The notes: generated from the sequence alone by a model not told the origin. Positions 8,880 to 19,099 are shown, counted from the first letter of the stretch. The stretch: DNA of 49,817 nt from Nemertoderma westbladi (GCA_032718475.1 JAUCBJ010006581.1:1-49817), one strand, 5' to 3'. Made by a program: numbers and translations.

Positions 8880-9704
8880 TTATTGTACAATTTTTACCTG
8901 ATAGAGCCTTAACTCCATATAACCGTGTCCCTTATATAGTAACGACCTACACTTGGATTCAGCTACTTTAATTTCCACTCTTAATAAAGATTTAACGCGC
9001 CACCCTGAGCCACGAGTGTTAAACATGGCTATTTTTTCCATTAATTTTTCTAATACATACTCAAACCATGTGTCAAAACTTTCATGTGAATCTATGGTAT
9101 TAACTGCACCACCTGAAGAACTAAAATAGAAAGCTTCTTCTTGATCACCCTCTGAAAAATGTGATCGATACATGAGTATATTCACACCTAGCCAGGGTCT
9201 AAGTACATTCATTTCGCTAAGTTTTCCTAATAATAAGTTTTTAATGTGAGGTAGAATATGAACTATCAATGAATGAATATCAGGAAAATCTTCATCATCT
9301 GGAAGATTGTAAACATAGATTTCTAAACGGTTATTGTGTGCGGATCGTTCGATGCTAAAAATTGATGGACCTTGACCAGATTTCAGTCTTTTTCTAGATA
9401 CGATAGTATTGTTTTGATTCCGTTGTGGTGGTCTAACATGATAATAACGTTGGTGGCAGTCGTGACGTAAATAATTCTCATATAAATACTCTTTATTACA
9501 AGTAGGGCAAGTTTTTTCATACACGCAAAACTTCATTTCTTTACATCCCGTAGTTGACTCATGTCGTTTGCATATTTCTTCTGTAGGTGTGAAAACGTGA
9601 CACTTAAAACAAGAATAACTTTCAAAATGCGTCCTTAGGTGGCGTAAATAGTTACGTTTAGAAATTTGAGGAGGACAAAATGGACATTTCAATTGTTTAT
9701 CCAT
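8880..9704 (-). CDS. N-terminal zinc-finger part of the PolB gene, separated by a frameshift
   Basis: 274 residues. Three Cys/His finger-like blocks open the protein: CPFC...HLRTH (8-26), CFKC...H...C (~32-54) and CPTC...YLRHDCH (~66-83). A basic linker follows, then a region ending in FNTRGSGWRVKSLLRVEIKV, which is the segment that normally precedes the exonuclease part in Polinton polymerases. The frame stops at 8880-8882, while the matching continuation (DNDCFKWA block) is read in the PolB frame just downstream; the switch point is at 8,908-8,912 and amounts to one missing base. This is therefore the 5' end of the polymerase gene, not a separate gene. ATG at 9702-9704. No slippery heptamer is seen at the break. 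Confidence 0.75.
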   Translation of the reverse strand: MDKQLKCPFCPPQISKRNYLRHLRTHFESYSCFKCHVFTPTEEICKRHESTTGCKEMKFCVYEKTCPTCNKEYLYENYLRHDCHQRYYHVRPPQRNQNNTIVSRKRLKSGQGPSIFSIERSAHNNRLEIYVYNLPDDEDFPDIHSLIVHILPHIKNLLLGKLSEMNVLRPWLGVNILMYRSHFSEGDQEEAFYFSSSGGAVNTIDSHESFDTWFEYVLEKLMEKIAMFNTRGSGWRVKSLLRVEIKVAESKCRSLLYKGHGYMELRLYQVKIVQ

Positions 9705-9719
9705 CTCTTTATTATCCTA

Positions 9720-10256
9720 AAAACAATTTAAAATTAATATGAATATTGTTATATATATATAATCAAAAAAAATTCATAAGCTACTCAACACAAATAAAAT
9801 ATAATATCTAAACTTTAATTAATTTAATATTTTCAGAATGAGCTCGATTGAATCAGTTGAGCTCTTTATATATATATATTTCAAGTTTCTACTTATACCA
9901 ACCAATCATAAATAACAGTTACATTGGGAACTAATATCATAAATAAAGTTGCTTTTACAACTGAATTCTTTATAATAAAATCAAGTCTAAACCAAGATGT
10001 ACATAATGTGTTTTTAATTTTCATTGATAAAGTAGGTTTTACATGCTAAATGTTTTATTATGGTGGTGTAAACTCATGTATTTACATGCGAATGTTTTAT
10101 ACCTAATCCCGTGCTCACATTAAACTATCACCAATATTTACTCAATAAAGTCACCTTTACATGCAAATACTTTATAATAATCACGCTTTGTGATAAAAAG
10201 TTACCTTTACAAGTCAGTGTGAAACTGAAAAAGAAAAGTCTCTAGTTAATAATAAA
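9720..10256. promoter_or_regulatory. AT-rich intergenic region with recurring TTTACATGC motifs
   Basis: This gap lies upstream of the PolB N-terminus. A degenerate ~35-bp unit recurs: ATAAAGT-(4-6 nt)-TTTACA-(TGC-AAT)-CTTTATAATAA, at about 9951, 10028, 10145 and (partial) 10196; a shorter TTTACATGCGAATGTTTTA occurs near 10083. The third unit contains ATGCAAAT, identical to the octamer bound by POU factors. A TATATATATA run lies near 9750 and another near 9868. Position suggests promoter or origin function; no direct proof. Confidence 0.4.
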
Positions 10257-10835
10257 TCAATCTGATACTGTTTTTATATGTTCCTTATTGTAATCTGCTA
10301 CCTCTTCACTTGCTTTTGTAACTTTTATTTTCTTTGTAGGTATAGAATCATTGTTGGGAATGGAAGATGTTTGAGATGTAGATCTGCACTTTCTATCACT
10401 CGAGGTCTCTTCGATGTATGTCTTTGGATTAAATGTGGATGAAACTACTTCTGGAAATGACTTATTAACCTTAAACTTCCAAGTTGGTGGATATAGAATC
10501 GTGAAACCGTCTGCTATATCAGTTGATGAAACCTTTAACATCATATCGTAGAGAAACTCTATATATGGTATGTCTTTATCATAATGTAACTGTAAATATT
10601 TGCTTTCCTTGTCTGTAATAATTACTTTTTTTTCTTGTACATTTATTTTTACTTTAAGTCGGTCAGATAAAGCTTTATCGTCCGTATCTAGCTCTGAAAA
10701 GACACCTTCGTTACTAATTTCATAATTCCATTCATACCACAATGAATTTACTTCCGATGCTGTTAAGTTAAACCCATTATAATACCTAAGACCAATAGCA
10801 TCAGAATATCTAGCTGAAATCTCCCATAGTCCCAT
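10257..10835 (-). CDS. Uncharacterised Polinton accessory protein, weakly PC4-like
   Basis: 192 residues from the ATG at 10835; the frame continues upstream without a stop to about 10,891 but without another ATG, so a 5' exon or non-standard start is possible. The segment spanning the start (NGATYMGLWEIS, then about 20 residues, then GFNLTASEVNSL at ~21-32) follows the order of the PC4/SUB1 single-strand-binding domain: a G-x-x-Y-hydrophobic strand, a basic/polar loop and a G-I-x-L-T helix start. A central part is rich in Lys/Asp, and the last 60 residues are Ser/Thr-rich and basic (PTKKIKVTK), a possible nuclear signal. Same strand as PolB and the TBP-like gene. The PC4 idea is a weak inference; otherwise unknown. 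Confidence 0.45.
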   Translation of the reverse strand: MGLWEISARYSDAIGLRYYNGFNLTASEVNSLWYEWNYEISNEGVFSELDTDDKALSDRLKVKINVQEKKVIITDKESKYLQLHYDKDIPYIEFLYDMMLKVSSTDIADGFTILYPPTWKFKVNKSFPEVVSSTFNPKTYIEETSSDRKCRSTSQTSSIPNNDSIPTKKIKVTKASEEVADYNKEHIKTVSD

Positions 10836-12030
10836 ATAAGTCGCTCCATTATATTTGCTTACAAAACCAACAAAAGTAACAACAACATGTTAAATTAACA
10901 ACAGAACACTGATTTATTATTTCGAGTGGTGGTGATAACAATTCTAATATTTCTGTCTTACTCTGAAGCAATAAATTAATGAGTGATTTGTTTAGAATTT
11001 GACATTTGCCTTGCTTCTGAATATATACATTTTCAGTAATAACACAGGTGGAAATATTTAACTTTCCTCTTGTAAATTCTATATTAGGATAAATATTACC
11101 TCTTGAAAATGGTGATTCCTTTTGTCGGTTGATTAATATTTCTAAGACTAATATTTCTGCAGCAGTACTGGTGCCGGTTCCGGTACAAAAATACAGAAAT
11201 GTCTGCTTTATACCTACCTACATCTGTACATACAATACAGCAAAATAGTGCTATATATACTAATACTGGTACTGATAGCCTGAGAGAACAGCAGTAGAGA
11301 AACCGGTAGCATGGAAACCTAACATTCGATTTTTGGAGGACATAAAAAATAAAAAAAAAAAGGACAAAAAAAGGATTTAAACGGACAATAAAAATTATTG
11401 CGATTAAATACACATTGAAGTAAGTGCTTTGCTTCAAGGGTAGCTAATCAATCTTCTTGCCTAAAACATTAGCTTGAGTGTATGAGGTTCAAAATTTTAT
11501 ATTTTTTATGTTGTGATCAGGCTACTGAATAATTTGAATCATCAGAATGAGTTAAACAAAATGTCTAAACATAATACCATCCTTTGAGTTTATGCTCATC
11601 TGGTCAGAGATTTAAACGATCAAAAAAGCATATAAAAATATGTAATTTAAGATGCACAAATTTATACGTGCATTAACATAAATTAATATTTAATTTACAG
11701 CACACACAACAGAGCAATAGGGCACAATGCTGGAAAAGTGTTATCTTGTAGCAATATGAGGCTTTCACTAATGCCCTAATAATATATCAGATTACAGTTT
11801 AATTTAGGTGAGAAATCAGTTGAACTTTGGTTCAATTTTCTCCTGAAGAAGTTTTCATTTTGATTACATTTCACCATATCAGAACGCTTTTCTCTCATTT
11901 CAATAGTAAATTTGAAAAAAAATAAAAGATTTGACATAATAGTTAATTAAGTTAAGAAAAAGTGAATAAAGTAAAAAATTGGTGGTCCTTTTTTAAGTAA
12001 AATATAAATCCTTTCCTAACCTTCATCTTT
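10836..12030. other. No gene; AT-rich DNA with a dispersed-repeat fragment
   Basis: No supported coding sequence. The stretch 11,270-11,400 (CCTGAGAGAACAGCAGTAG... GGACATAAAAAATAAA ... AACGGACAATAAAAATTATTG) resembles 38,730-38,830 elsewhere in the window, so it is part of a dispersed repeat. If this repeat is an independent insertion, the Polinton border may lie left of it. The rest is simple AT-rich sequence. Confidence 0.5.
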
Positions 12031-12034
12031 AATT

Positions 12035-12191
12035 CATCCATTGGTACGTAACTGTCAGGGTCAGTGAATGGTACGTAACTGTCAGGGTCAGTGAATGTGT
12101 TCTAATAGATATCCCCTGTCCAACCAGCTACCCCATAGATTCCGTTTAGATATCTCCTGTTCAAACAGCTACCCCATAGATGCCGTTTAGG
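12035..12191. repeat. Two adjacent short tandem duplications
   Basis: GGTACGTAACTGTCAGGGTC is present twice in direct succession from about 12,041 (27-bp unit). Immediately after, a ~42-bp unit carrying CAGCTACCCCATAGAT is also duplicated (about 12,110-12,191). Both are near-perfect. Confidence 0.85.
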
Positions 12192-12765
12192 TTATAGAAG
12201 GCACACCACCGATACTACCAATCTCCTTTATGGATTTATGCCTTTGTGGCACAGATTCCAAGGGACCAATCGTTATCTCTATTGTATGAGAGATAGGGGA
12301 TCCATTGAGGTAGACACTCTTACCAGGACTCCATTATTAAGTCCAGGACAAGTATTAAGTCACCAGCAGTACTGTTGAATCCAGATATATCTAGAGTGTA
12401 ACTAGTGGTAAAATTCCCATAATGGGGCTAAAGCTGTGGACGCCACACCCTCAGCATGCAGTGAATTTATTTAGTTTATATTTAGAAGAAAGCCATCAAA
12501 AAGCAAGCATGGTTCCGTCCTCGACCCGGATAACATAGTCCACCTCCCATTCTGATGGCATGGCCATAGCCATGCCACAGGGGAACCATATAACCATCCA
12601 ACAATCATCTGATTGGTGGTCACACACATAGAATCGAACATTGGGTCCACAGATAGTCTCCTCCAATGCACCAACCTAGGGAGGATTTCTGCCCATAACA
12701 CAAGTCACATTATTCAGAGTATTCCCATATCATCACCTTCAAATTGTCAATACCAAACTGAGCTG

Positions 12766-13633
12766 AGAAGTAAAAGTGTCTGAGTCTGTACTCCCAGATA
12801 TTCCCATTGGCGATATCTCCTTTGCAGAAGTGAAGGCTGCTGCAAAGAGCATTAAGACCAATCGTGCCAGTGGAGTAGATGGTGTTCCCCCTGAGGTCTT
12901 TAAAATACCTGAGTGTTTAAAGCTCATCTATCCCATCATAGTAGACATGTACCGTACAACAAGAGTCCCACAAGAAATGAAAACAAATAAGTTGGTGCCA
13001 GTTCCCAATAAGGGCAACCTAACACTCTATGGTTCTTTTCGGGGAATCTCATTGATCTCGATTGCTGCAAAACTATACAATAGAATTCTATTAAATCGCA
13101 TCAGGGATCCCATTGAGAGACTGCTACGTGGAAATCAGAATGGGTTCCGTAAAGGTCGTGGGACCATGGAGCCCATTTTGGCACTTAGAAGGATAATTGA
13201 AGAGTTATCAAAAAAGAAAGACAGGCATCTGGCTGTTATCTTTGTTGACTTCTTCAAGGCCTTTGATTCAGTCTCTCGCTCACGTATGTTCAGCATACTT
13301 TCATTATATGGGATTCCTGATGAAATTATTGCAGCAATCAGATCAGTATACGATGGTTCGACAACATTTGTGTCTACTGTTGACGGTGACACAGAACCAT
13401 TTGAAGTGTTATGGGGCGTCCTCCAAGGAGACACACTTGCACCATTCTTGTTCATTATTGTGGTTGACTATGTTCTACGCATGTCCTTAGATCATCATAA
13501 TGATGATGGGGTGATGATAACTCCACCTACTGGCTCCAGAAGTCGAGGAAATCCTGCCAAGTACCTAACTGATCTAGACTTTGCTGATGACTTAGGAGTA
13601 CTCTCAGAATCGTCAATATTAGTAAAATTATAA
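12766..13633 (+). pseudogene. Non-LTR retrotransposon (LINE) reverse transcriptase fragment
   Basis: About 285 residues of RVT_1 domain from a LINE. Visible blocks: RASGVDGVPPEVFK (30-43), SFRGISLISIAAKLYNRIL (87-105), NQNGFRKGRGT (120-130), motif A FVDFFKAFDS (156-165), GVLQGDTLAP (214-223) and the catalytic FADD (269-272). The frame is interrupted just upstream by a stop and ends about ten residues after FADD, so only fingers and palm remain; the endonuclease and the C-terminal thumb are missing. No ATG start is apparent. The order of blocks fits LINEs broadly; I cannot place the clade. A 5'- and 3'-truncated fossil. Confidence 0.85.
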
Positions 13634-13639
13634 TTACAA

Positions 13640-13910
13640 TCTGCTTAATTTTCAGGCAATAATGGTTCATCATCTTCATTTCTCGTTTTTGAAAAAATAT
13701 CGTCATCATCGTTTGAAATGTCGCTAAATGGGAATATACTTATGTAACAATATATGCAAAATAAACTAGCGTTGTAGGATATGTCTGCACATGTTCCACA
13801 TTGAAAATGGTAGTCACATTTACAAATAGAGCATGTAATTTTTTTATCTTATTTTTGAAATGGTGCAAAACAAAAGTCGCAAGATGCAGGTCTGTCATTG
13901 AATGGCATTA
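13640..13910 (-). pseudogene. PHD-type zinc-finger fragment, probably retroelement ORF1-derived
   Basis: Read on the minus strand the region encodes a Cys/His pattern: CDFC, then ITCSICKCDYHFQC, then LFCIYC followed by IFPFSDI and an acidic run. This is the C4-H-C3 order of a PHD finger, and the I-F-P-F tail after the last Cys pair is common in ORF1 or accessory proteins of some invertebrate non-LTR elements. An in-frame stop lies after the first Cys pair, so it is broken. It abuts the end of the plus-strand RT fragment, from which it differs in orientation. Confidence 0.45.
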
Positions 13911-14224
13911 GATAATAATAAAGTAGAGCAAAAAGGTGGAGCGGCAAATAAAAGTCCGTTAACAGTACAATTTAGCACGGAAAAAGAAAATATATAGACA
14001 GGTAGGCCACTATATATAGCACGTTGTTAACAATTCACTGGCAGAAATAAACAGTAATATAAATTTAAGCTTAATATTATAAGTATGGGGGAGGTCTATT
14101 ATAAAATGAATTATTTTAATCTATTTTTAAATATTTAATATATGCTTAGTATATGTATTACTAAATATCAGTATATAAACAAGATCCTCTGAGTCATAAA
14201 AATTTCTAAAAAAATATATACTCA

Positions 14225-14470
14225 GTTCAAGGTCTACATTTCTATTCAAAATCAATATCTTAGATCACTGGTGAATATTGCAACATATACAGTAAATTTA
14301 AAAAAAGAGAAAGAAAATTAATATTTTCATTCAAAATCTCAAGTCACTTGGATGTACATTTCCGTTCAAAATCAATATCTCAGATCACTGGCGAATATTG
14401 CAACGTATACAATAAAAAAAAAAAAAAAAAAAACCCATATTTTCATTCAAAGCATCGGGTCATTTGAATG
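14225..14470. repeat. ~118-bp tandem duplication with poly(A) run
   Basis: TTCAAAATCAATATCT with AGATCACTGG and GAATATTGCAAC occurs at about 14,248 and again at about 14,365; the following ATATTTTCATTCAAA occurs in both copies. A run of about 20 A residues interrupts the second copy near 14,416. No gene lies between 13,911 and 14,612. Confidence 0.75.
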
Positions 14471-14612
14471 TAACAACATTCATAATAATAGAAGCTCTGA
14501 TCTTTGACAGGTGGTATGGAGTCCCAATTGCTTGACAGCATTACCAGTGTCTGTATATGTAACTCTAGAATTAGTAGATATATTTGGTAAATTTTATCCT
14601 GACTGACTATGT

Positions 14613-15362
14613 CTATTTCTTAAGAAGTGATTTTATATCTCCAGCGGAAGTTATGGTAAAAACTTTACCCGTCGCAGAAACCTTGGCCAAGATCGCCCCG
14701 TTATAACTGAAAGCAGAGTGTAGATCCTTGGATTTCTTTAGAGAAACGAGTTCGTGTAGTAGATAGGCTCGGTGGGCAGTTAGGTGCTCCGAAACGTGTA
14801 TCCGGGGGACAGATGAAGTAACGCTGGATTGTGATTTCGATTTTAGGACTTCGAGGCGTTTTCGTTGGGATATGAAGCGGATAATTATAGGGCGTGGGTT
14901 TATAGGGTTGACAGAATCCGGTTTTTTCTTTCCGATGCGGTGCATGACATCAATATCGGAGGTCGATATATTGAATATTTTGAGGAGGTTGTCCTCCACC
15001 GACTTATTTCCTTCAGGAATACCATAAAACAACAGGTTATACCTTCTTAAGTATTGCTCGAGATTATCTACGTCGACTTTATAGGCAGCATCTGTTCCCA
15101 ATGTGTCTATTTGAATCTGTATCATATCAGTACGCTTTTCTATCGCGGAGATCTGGACCATGTTAGGGATAGTGGATTTAATTAGGGATTGCTCCGCACG
15201 TAGCAGTTTAACTTCGTTGCGAAGCTCTTTAACCTCTTCCGATAGGGATTTAATTGCGCTCATGATGTCACTGTTTCGTTCAGAAGAAGAGTCGCTGGAT
15301 CGAGAACTGACAGTGGACTTATTAGATTTTTCCTTGTGTTTCTGTGGTTTAGGCGGAGACAT
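14613..15362 (-). CDS. LINE ORF1p-like nucleic-acid-binding protein
   Basis: 249 residues, ATG at 15362, uninterrupted. Domain order as in L1/CR1-type ORF1 proteins: a Ser/Lys-rich N-terminus (1-30); a heptad-like coiled coil (~32-65, IKSLSEEVKELRNEVKLL); an RRM-like region opening with DNLEQYLRRYNLLFYGIPEG (~99-118) and containing HRIGKK and PIIIRF; and a C-terminal domain with HVSEHLTAHRAYLLHEL and a final GKVFTITSAGDIKSLL. In the family these proteins trimerise, bind RNA and act as chaperones in retrotransposition. No ORF2 follows on this strand, only AT-rich DNA, so this is an ORF1-only remnant despite the clean reading frame. Confidence 0.8.
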   Translation of the reverse strand: MSPPKPQKHKEKSNKSTVSSRSSDSSSERNSDIMSAIKSLSEEVKELRNEVKLLRAEQSLIKSTIPNMVQISAIEKRTDMIQIQIDTLGTDAAYKVDVDNLEQYLRRYNLLFYGIPEGNKSVEDNLLKIFNISTSDIDVMHRIGKKKPDSVNPINPRPIIIRFISQRKRLEVLKSKSQSSVTSSVPRIHVSEHLTAHRAYLLHELVSLKKSKDLHSAFSYNGAILAKVSATGKVFTITSAGDIKSLLKK

Positions 15363-15860
15363 AATGATGCAGTTGGGACAGGTAATTGAGTCTGCCAGTT
15401 GAAAAAAAAAACAGGATTAGGGCCTAGCTAAACCTAATATTCTGCCATTACGGTACAGTGTACTGTTGGAATTTAGTATCAGTTGGTGCGAATACGCCCA
15501 AACTACAGAGAAGTATTTTACTTGCCAAGTTTTAGTAAGGTTCTGTTTACTCACTCACACTATCACAGACAGTAATCAAACATCAACTGTTTATAATGTA
15601 ATACCCCGTCAGCTGAATATCTCTTCCCAGTGAATCCTATGGGAATATCTATAAGGTTTCTCACTGCTGTGTTAGGTGGTAGGCCAGCTGATTGAATTAT
15701 AAGCACAGTGTCCTTCAAATTTTTTATAGGTTAATAATAATAATGAGTGGGGAGGGACCCAGCTACACTACGTTTGTCTATGGACGGTCTTCTTATAGCC
15801 AGCTTGCTGGCTTTTCTAGTTAATTAATTAATTAATAGGGCTGCTGTTACGGTATATGGC
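15363..15860. other. No gene seen
   Basis: No supported coding sequence or RNA. It contains the 5' flank of the ORF1 remnant and a TTAATTAATTAATTAATA simple repeat near 15,820. Confidence 0.5.
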
Positions 15861-15867
15861 GCTGTAT

Positions 15868-15968
15868 CCACAGTATTAGTCCATTATGCAGTATGCAGTA
15901 TTAGTCCATTATGCAGTATGCAGTATTAGTCCGTTATACTGTACGTAATATTAGTCCGTTGTGCAGTA
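15868..15968. repeat. ~25-bp tandem repeat (about four copies)
   Basis: CAGTATTAGTCCATTATG and its variants follow one another four times; the first copies are nearly identical and the last two have CCGTTAT or CCGTTGT in place of CCATTAT. Confidence 0.85.
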
Positions 15969-16319
15969 TAATTATTTAGATAAGGCGCAGTGTGGTGACA
16001 TTTAGGTAAGGAAGTTAAAACGCCCATATATTTTGCATCCATTCATTTTGTATAGTATGTAGCCCTACCTACGTAATTTTGTATTAGGATATATGTAGAT
16101 AGTTCCAGGGTAGCGAGTTTACTCGGACCCTGGATTTTGTGCTTGCTGATATTAGTTTGATAGGGCTAGCATATAGGGACGCTGTCCTGGCCATTCAGCA
16201 GCCAGAGACGTGATCCATTACCATATATGGTAATAATTTGAGGGCATAGGGCTACAATCCGGTCTCCTTATTGGATTAACTGCTTCCAGGTTGGTTTAAT
16301 GCTAGCATGGACTGGAGAG

Positions 16320-16377
16320 CCAATGGGAGAGCGATTGAGTCACCTTATTGCATCACCCCATCGGGATCACCTATAAA
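16320..16377 (+). promoter_or_regulatory. Promoter-like CCAAT/TATA pair
   Basis: CCAAT at 16,320-16,324 and TATAAA at 16,372-16,377, 48 bases apart, in a locally GC-richer stretch. The spacing fits a pol II promoter or an LTR. A 19-bp exact direct repeat (TAATTTTGTATTAGGATAT) brackets the site at 16,074-16,092 and 16,471-16,489. No convincing gene follows. Confidence 0.3.
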
Positions 16378-16489
16378 TTGGCGGTGTGCCGGTGGGGCCT
16401 TTTGTTGTTCATATGTTCATGCCTTATCACATGACACACCCCTGTTACAATTTACTTGCTGAGCTGTCTCTAATTTTGTATTAGGATAT

Positions 16490-18235
16490 CGTATTTTCTG
16501 CAATTTGCTAATTTTGATTAATTTCTTGGAATGATTTGCTAGTACGATTACTTTGCTTGTGTTTCTCAATAATTCCTTCGATTACTGCAAATTACAATCG
16601 AACTATGATTTCTACCTTTGATTGATGGTTCTATGTGATTCTTTTCTGCACAATAATCCCAAGGGATTCCTGAGACTGTCAGACTTTGTGATTTGCATGC
16701 GCCGCTACGGTAGCTATTAGTATCATGGAGGGCTAAGGTGCCAGTGGGTGGTGGGCGCATTGGGGGGTTGAGCGACTAGGAGAGAGCGGAGGATTCAAAG
16801 CGGGCAACGCTGGCCAGGGTCACTGTTAGCGCTACAATTCAATTTTGCAAATAATGAGCCTAAACTTACGACCAGCTGTATATACAAGAAATGGGCGCTA
16901 GTAACCGTTACTTGTACTCGTAGAATAATTTATTGTTGCATATAAAACTGGCGTTACTATAAACAGATTTGAAACCCCGTATAAATAGTTCCTTTAAGTT
17001 GTGTGTCTGGACTGCTTACGTCTTTATGTCTAACTGAAAACTGTATTCATTCGAGACTTATGGAAGTCGGATTTATGAAACTGACAATCCGAGATACCGA
17101 TGTCACAGGAATTAATTTTGTGCACGTATTAAAATATGTTAGTTTGCTATTAATATTAGGCGTCATATTACAATACTGTAACACACACCCCAATGCGATG
17201 AGTTGCAATACCGTACAGTCTATAGACCACCAACCTCAATGTTATTGTGCTACCAACGTTAATCAACAACGGAATGACTTGAATCCATTCTCTTTATCTT
17301 TATCGATAACATAATAATAACATAAATCGCAATAATTCAAATGATATAACAAATTAATTAATAGACAAACAATAAATCGACATAATACGAATCAATATCA
17401 CAAATTGACATCGGCAATATCACGAATTGACGTGAATATTCCGACCCACAAATCTACTAACAGCTAGTGAGCTATTAACTAATAAATCTTCAATAGTTAG
17501 GCTAACCAACTGATACAATGCTATACTATATATACTATATAGGCTGGGGCTGGTAAGCTGAATGCAAATGGGTATTAGCCAATCAGAGCTATTCTGCATG
17601 GCCCTTGCCGTATAACATAATAATTCCCTGGCAGAAGTAAATTAACAATATGGGGCGAGCCTGCAAGGTAAATGCCATACACTAGTGGCATTAACACCGT
17701 TCCCGAGAGTTGAGGCTAAGTACATACTACAACTTGTGAAACAAGTTCTGCTTAATAAACAAAGTTTACAAATTTAACAAGTTCTTGTTAAATAAACAGA
17801 ATTTACAATTCGGAAGACTCAATTCTCCTAATCTCCGCAGCAGGCTCAATCTACCTTGTTTAACCTTCCTTCTTGACCTTTTCGACTTTAATCTGCCAAC
17901 TTCGCCCTTGGTAATCATATCGAGGGTGTTTGGGTAATGGGTAAGTGACTCCACCAAGGTGTCATCTGGGAATGGGCGCAGTTCTAGAACGTCAGCAACA
18001 AGAACCTTACCAGCATATGCGCGGATAGAGGTGTTCAGCTGTTCGTTACCCGTCTGAAGTTAACGGTGCTGTCTCGCAGTAGACCGCTTCAGTAATTTCC
18101 CATACCCAATATTGGTATCTCGTCTCGGTTTTATCGGAGGTAAGTCCAACACATGTATTAATACGGCTGTGTCGGGACTGCGAATGGTTTAGTTGTTGTC
18201 ATGAACTGCTTAGGTTCATTGGAAATTAGATACAT
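16490..18235. other. No supported gene
   Basis: Short open stretches exist on both strands, but none shows a recognisable domain, a sensible start or a codon pattern distinct from its surroundings. Base composition shifts from AT-rich to slightly more GC-rich after 17,800. No clear tandem repeats. Confidence 0.5.
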
Positions 18236-18239
18236 GGTC

Positions 18240-19070
18240 CCGATGTCGATTTGTTTTAACCTTGTGGCACTCCGTCTCCCTCAACTCGGGATGATTTCTC
18301 GAAGAAGGAATCGCCATCTTTGGGACCTTGTTGAATTACTTTGACGATACTGTAGGACTCATTATCATCAGGAATTGTACCATGGAGGTAATTTCGTTCG
18401 AAACAGGTGTCCATACGGTCAATGACCCTATGTTATAACTCTATGTCGGGCGACCAAATTCTTTGTTGTTCGTACAGAGTCTGCTGTGTCCACCAGACTG
18501 GTAGTCAGCTCAATTTCCATGGTTTGGTTGAGCTGTTCCAACAACGCTAGAATCTCGATACATGACGTCATTCGACTCATATATGCAGTAGTCGAAAGGA
18601 TCGAGAATTTCTGATTGACTTCAGATATATTGGAGACAACTGTTCCACGGATGATGTCTCGAGTCAGTTAGAGTCTATTCATTAGATCGTGACAGTCGCC
18701 ACATACATAATGGGCAGCGGTTGACGTGGAGGGGAATACTCGCTGATCTCGGGGAACTCACTTGACTGTACTCTCTAGTCAAAAGGGTCCAAATATGATA
18801 AAGGATTCGGTGATCAAGGATTGCGATTCTTGGTTCGCTCGTCAAAGAGAGTTCAAACATCTCGGTTTGTGTAAGGTAATTCGGGAAACTACAATAGTTG
18901 AACTCCCATCTGAGTTGCTCATCCATCATTTATGGCTCAGCATATCGAGATAGGGGTTGTTCGTCGGTGATCCAATTGAGAGACCATCCAATAATTCCTT
19001 TATAGCCCGAATATATCGCTCCCTTAATTCGTGATCATCTTCAATTAAATCCATTGTTCGATATATATGA
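18240..19070 (-). pseudogene. Decayed minus-strand coding stretch, unidentified
   Basis: Read on the minus strand, several consecutive long open pieces in shifted frames suggest one decayed gene. In order: MDLIEDDHELRERYIRAIKE near 19,050; MMDEQLRWEFNYCSF from about 18,929; a long helical piece with TTAYMSRMTSCIEILALLEQ near 18,590; then VIDRMDTCFERNYLHG near 18,410, ending in a stop near 18,260. Frame changes or stops separate the pieces. Composition is helical and charged, as in many retroelement gag proteins, but I recognise no domain. Confidence 0.35.
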
Positions 19071-19099
19071 TCCAAAGATATCAAGAGTTATAAGTGCTT

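Larger units (their letters stand above)
1..10900. mobile_element. Polinton/Maverick (adintovirus-like) element, left side outside the window
   Basis: A virion-protein module on the plus strand converges on a replication module on the minus strand, the usual layout of Polinton/Maverick elements. Seen directly: penton-like, basic virion, capsid-like, adenain-type protease and protein-primed PolB genes. Integrase and FtsK/HerA-type ATPase are absent and are expected left of base 1, because the penton-like gene runs off the left edge. I could not define the right terminal inverted repeat; the last supported gene ends at 10,835 and the border is placed there loosely. The virion ORFs are uninterrupted while PolB carries one frameshift, so this looks like a fairly young copy that has begun to decay. 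Confidence 0.85.

Noticed and set aside
11096-11437. 113-residue minus-strand open frame with hydrophobic N-terminus
   Set aside because: Low-complexity A-run-encoded Phe stretch, overlaps the dispersed repeat, no homology recognised.
17003-17314. 103-residue plus-strand open frame with a hydrophobic segment
   Set aside because: A single hydrophobic stretch is not enough; no domain, neighbour or promoter support.
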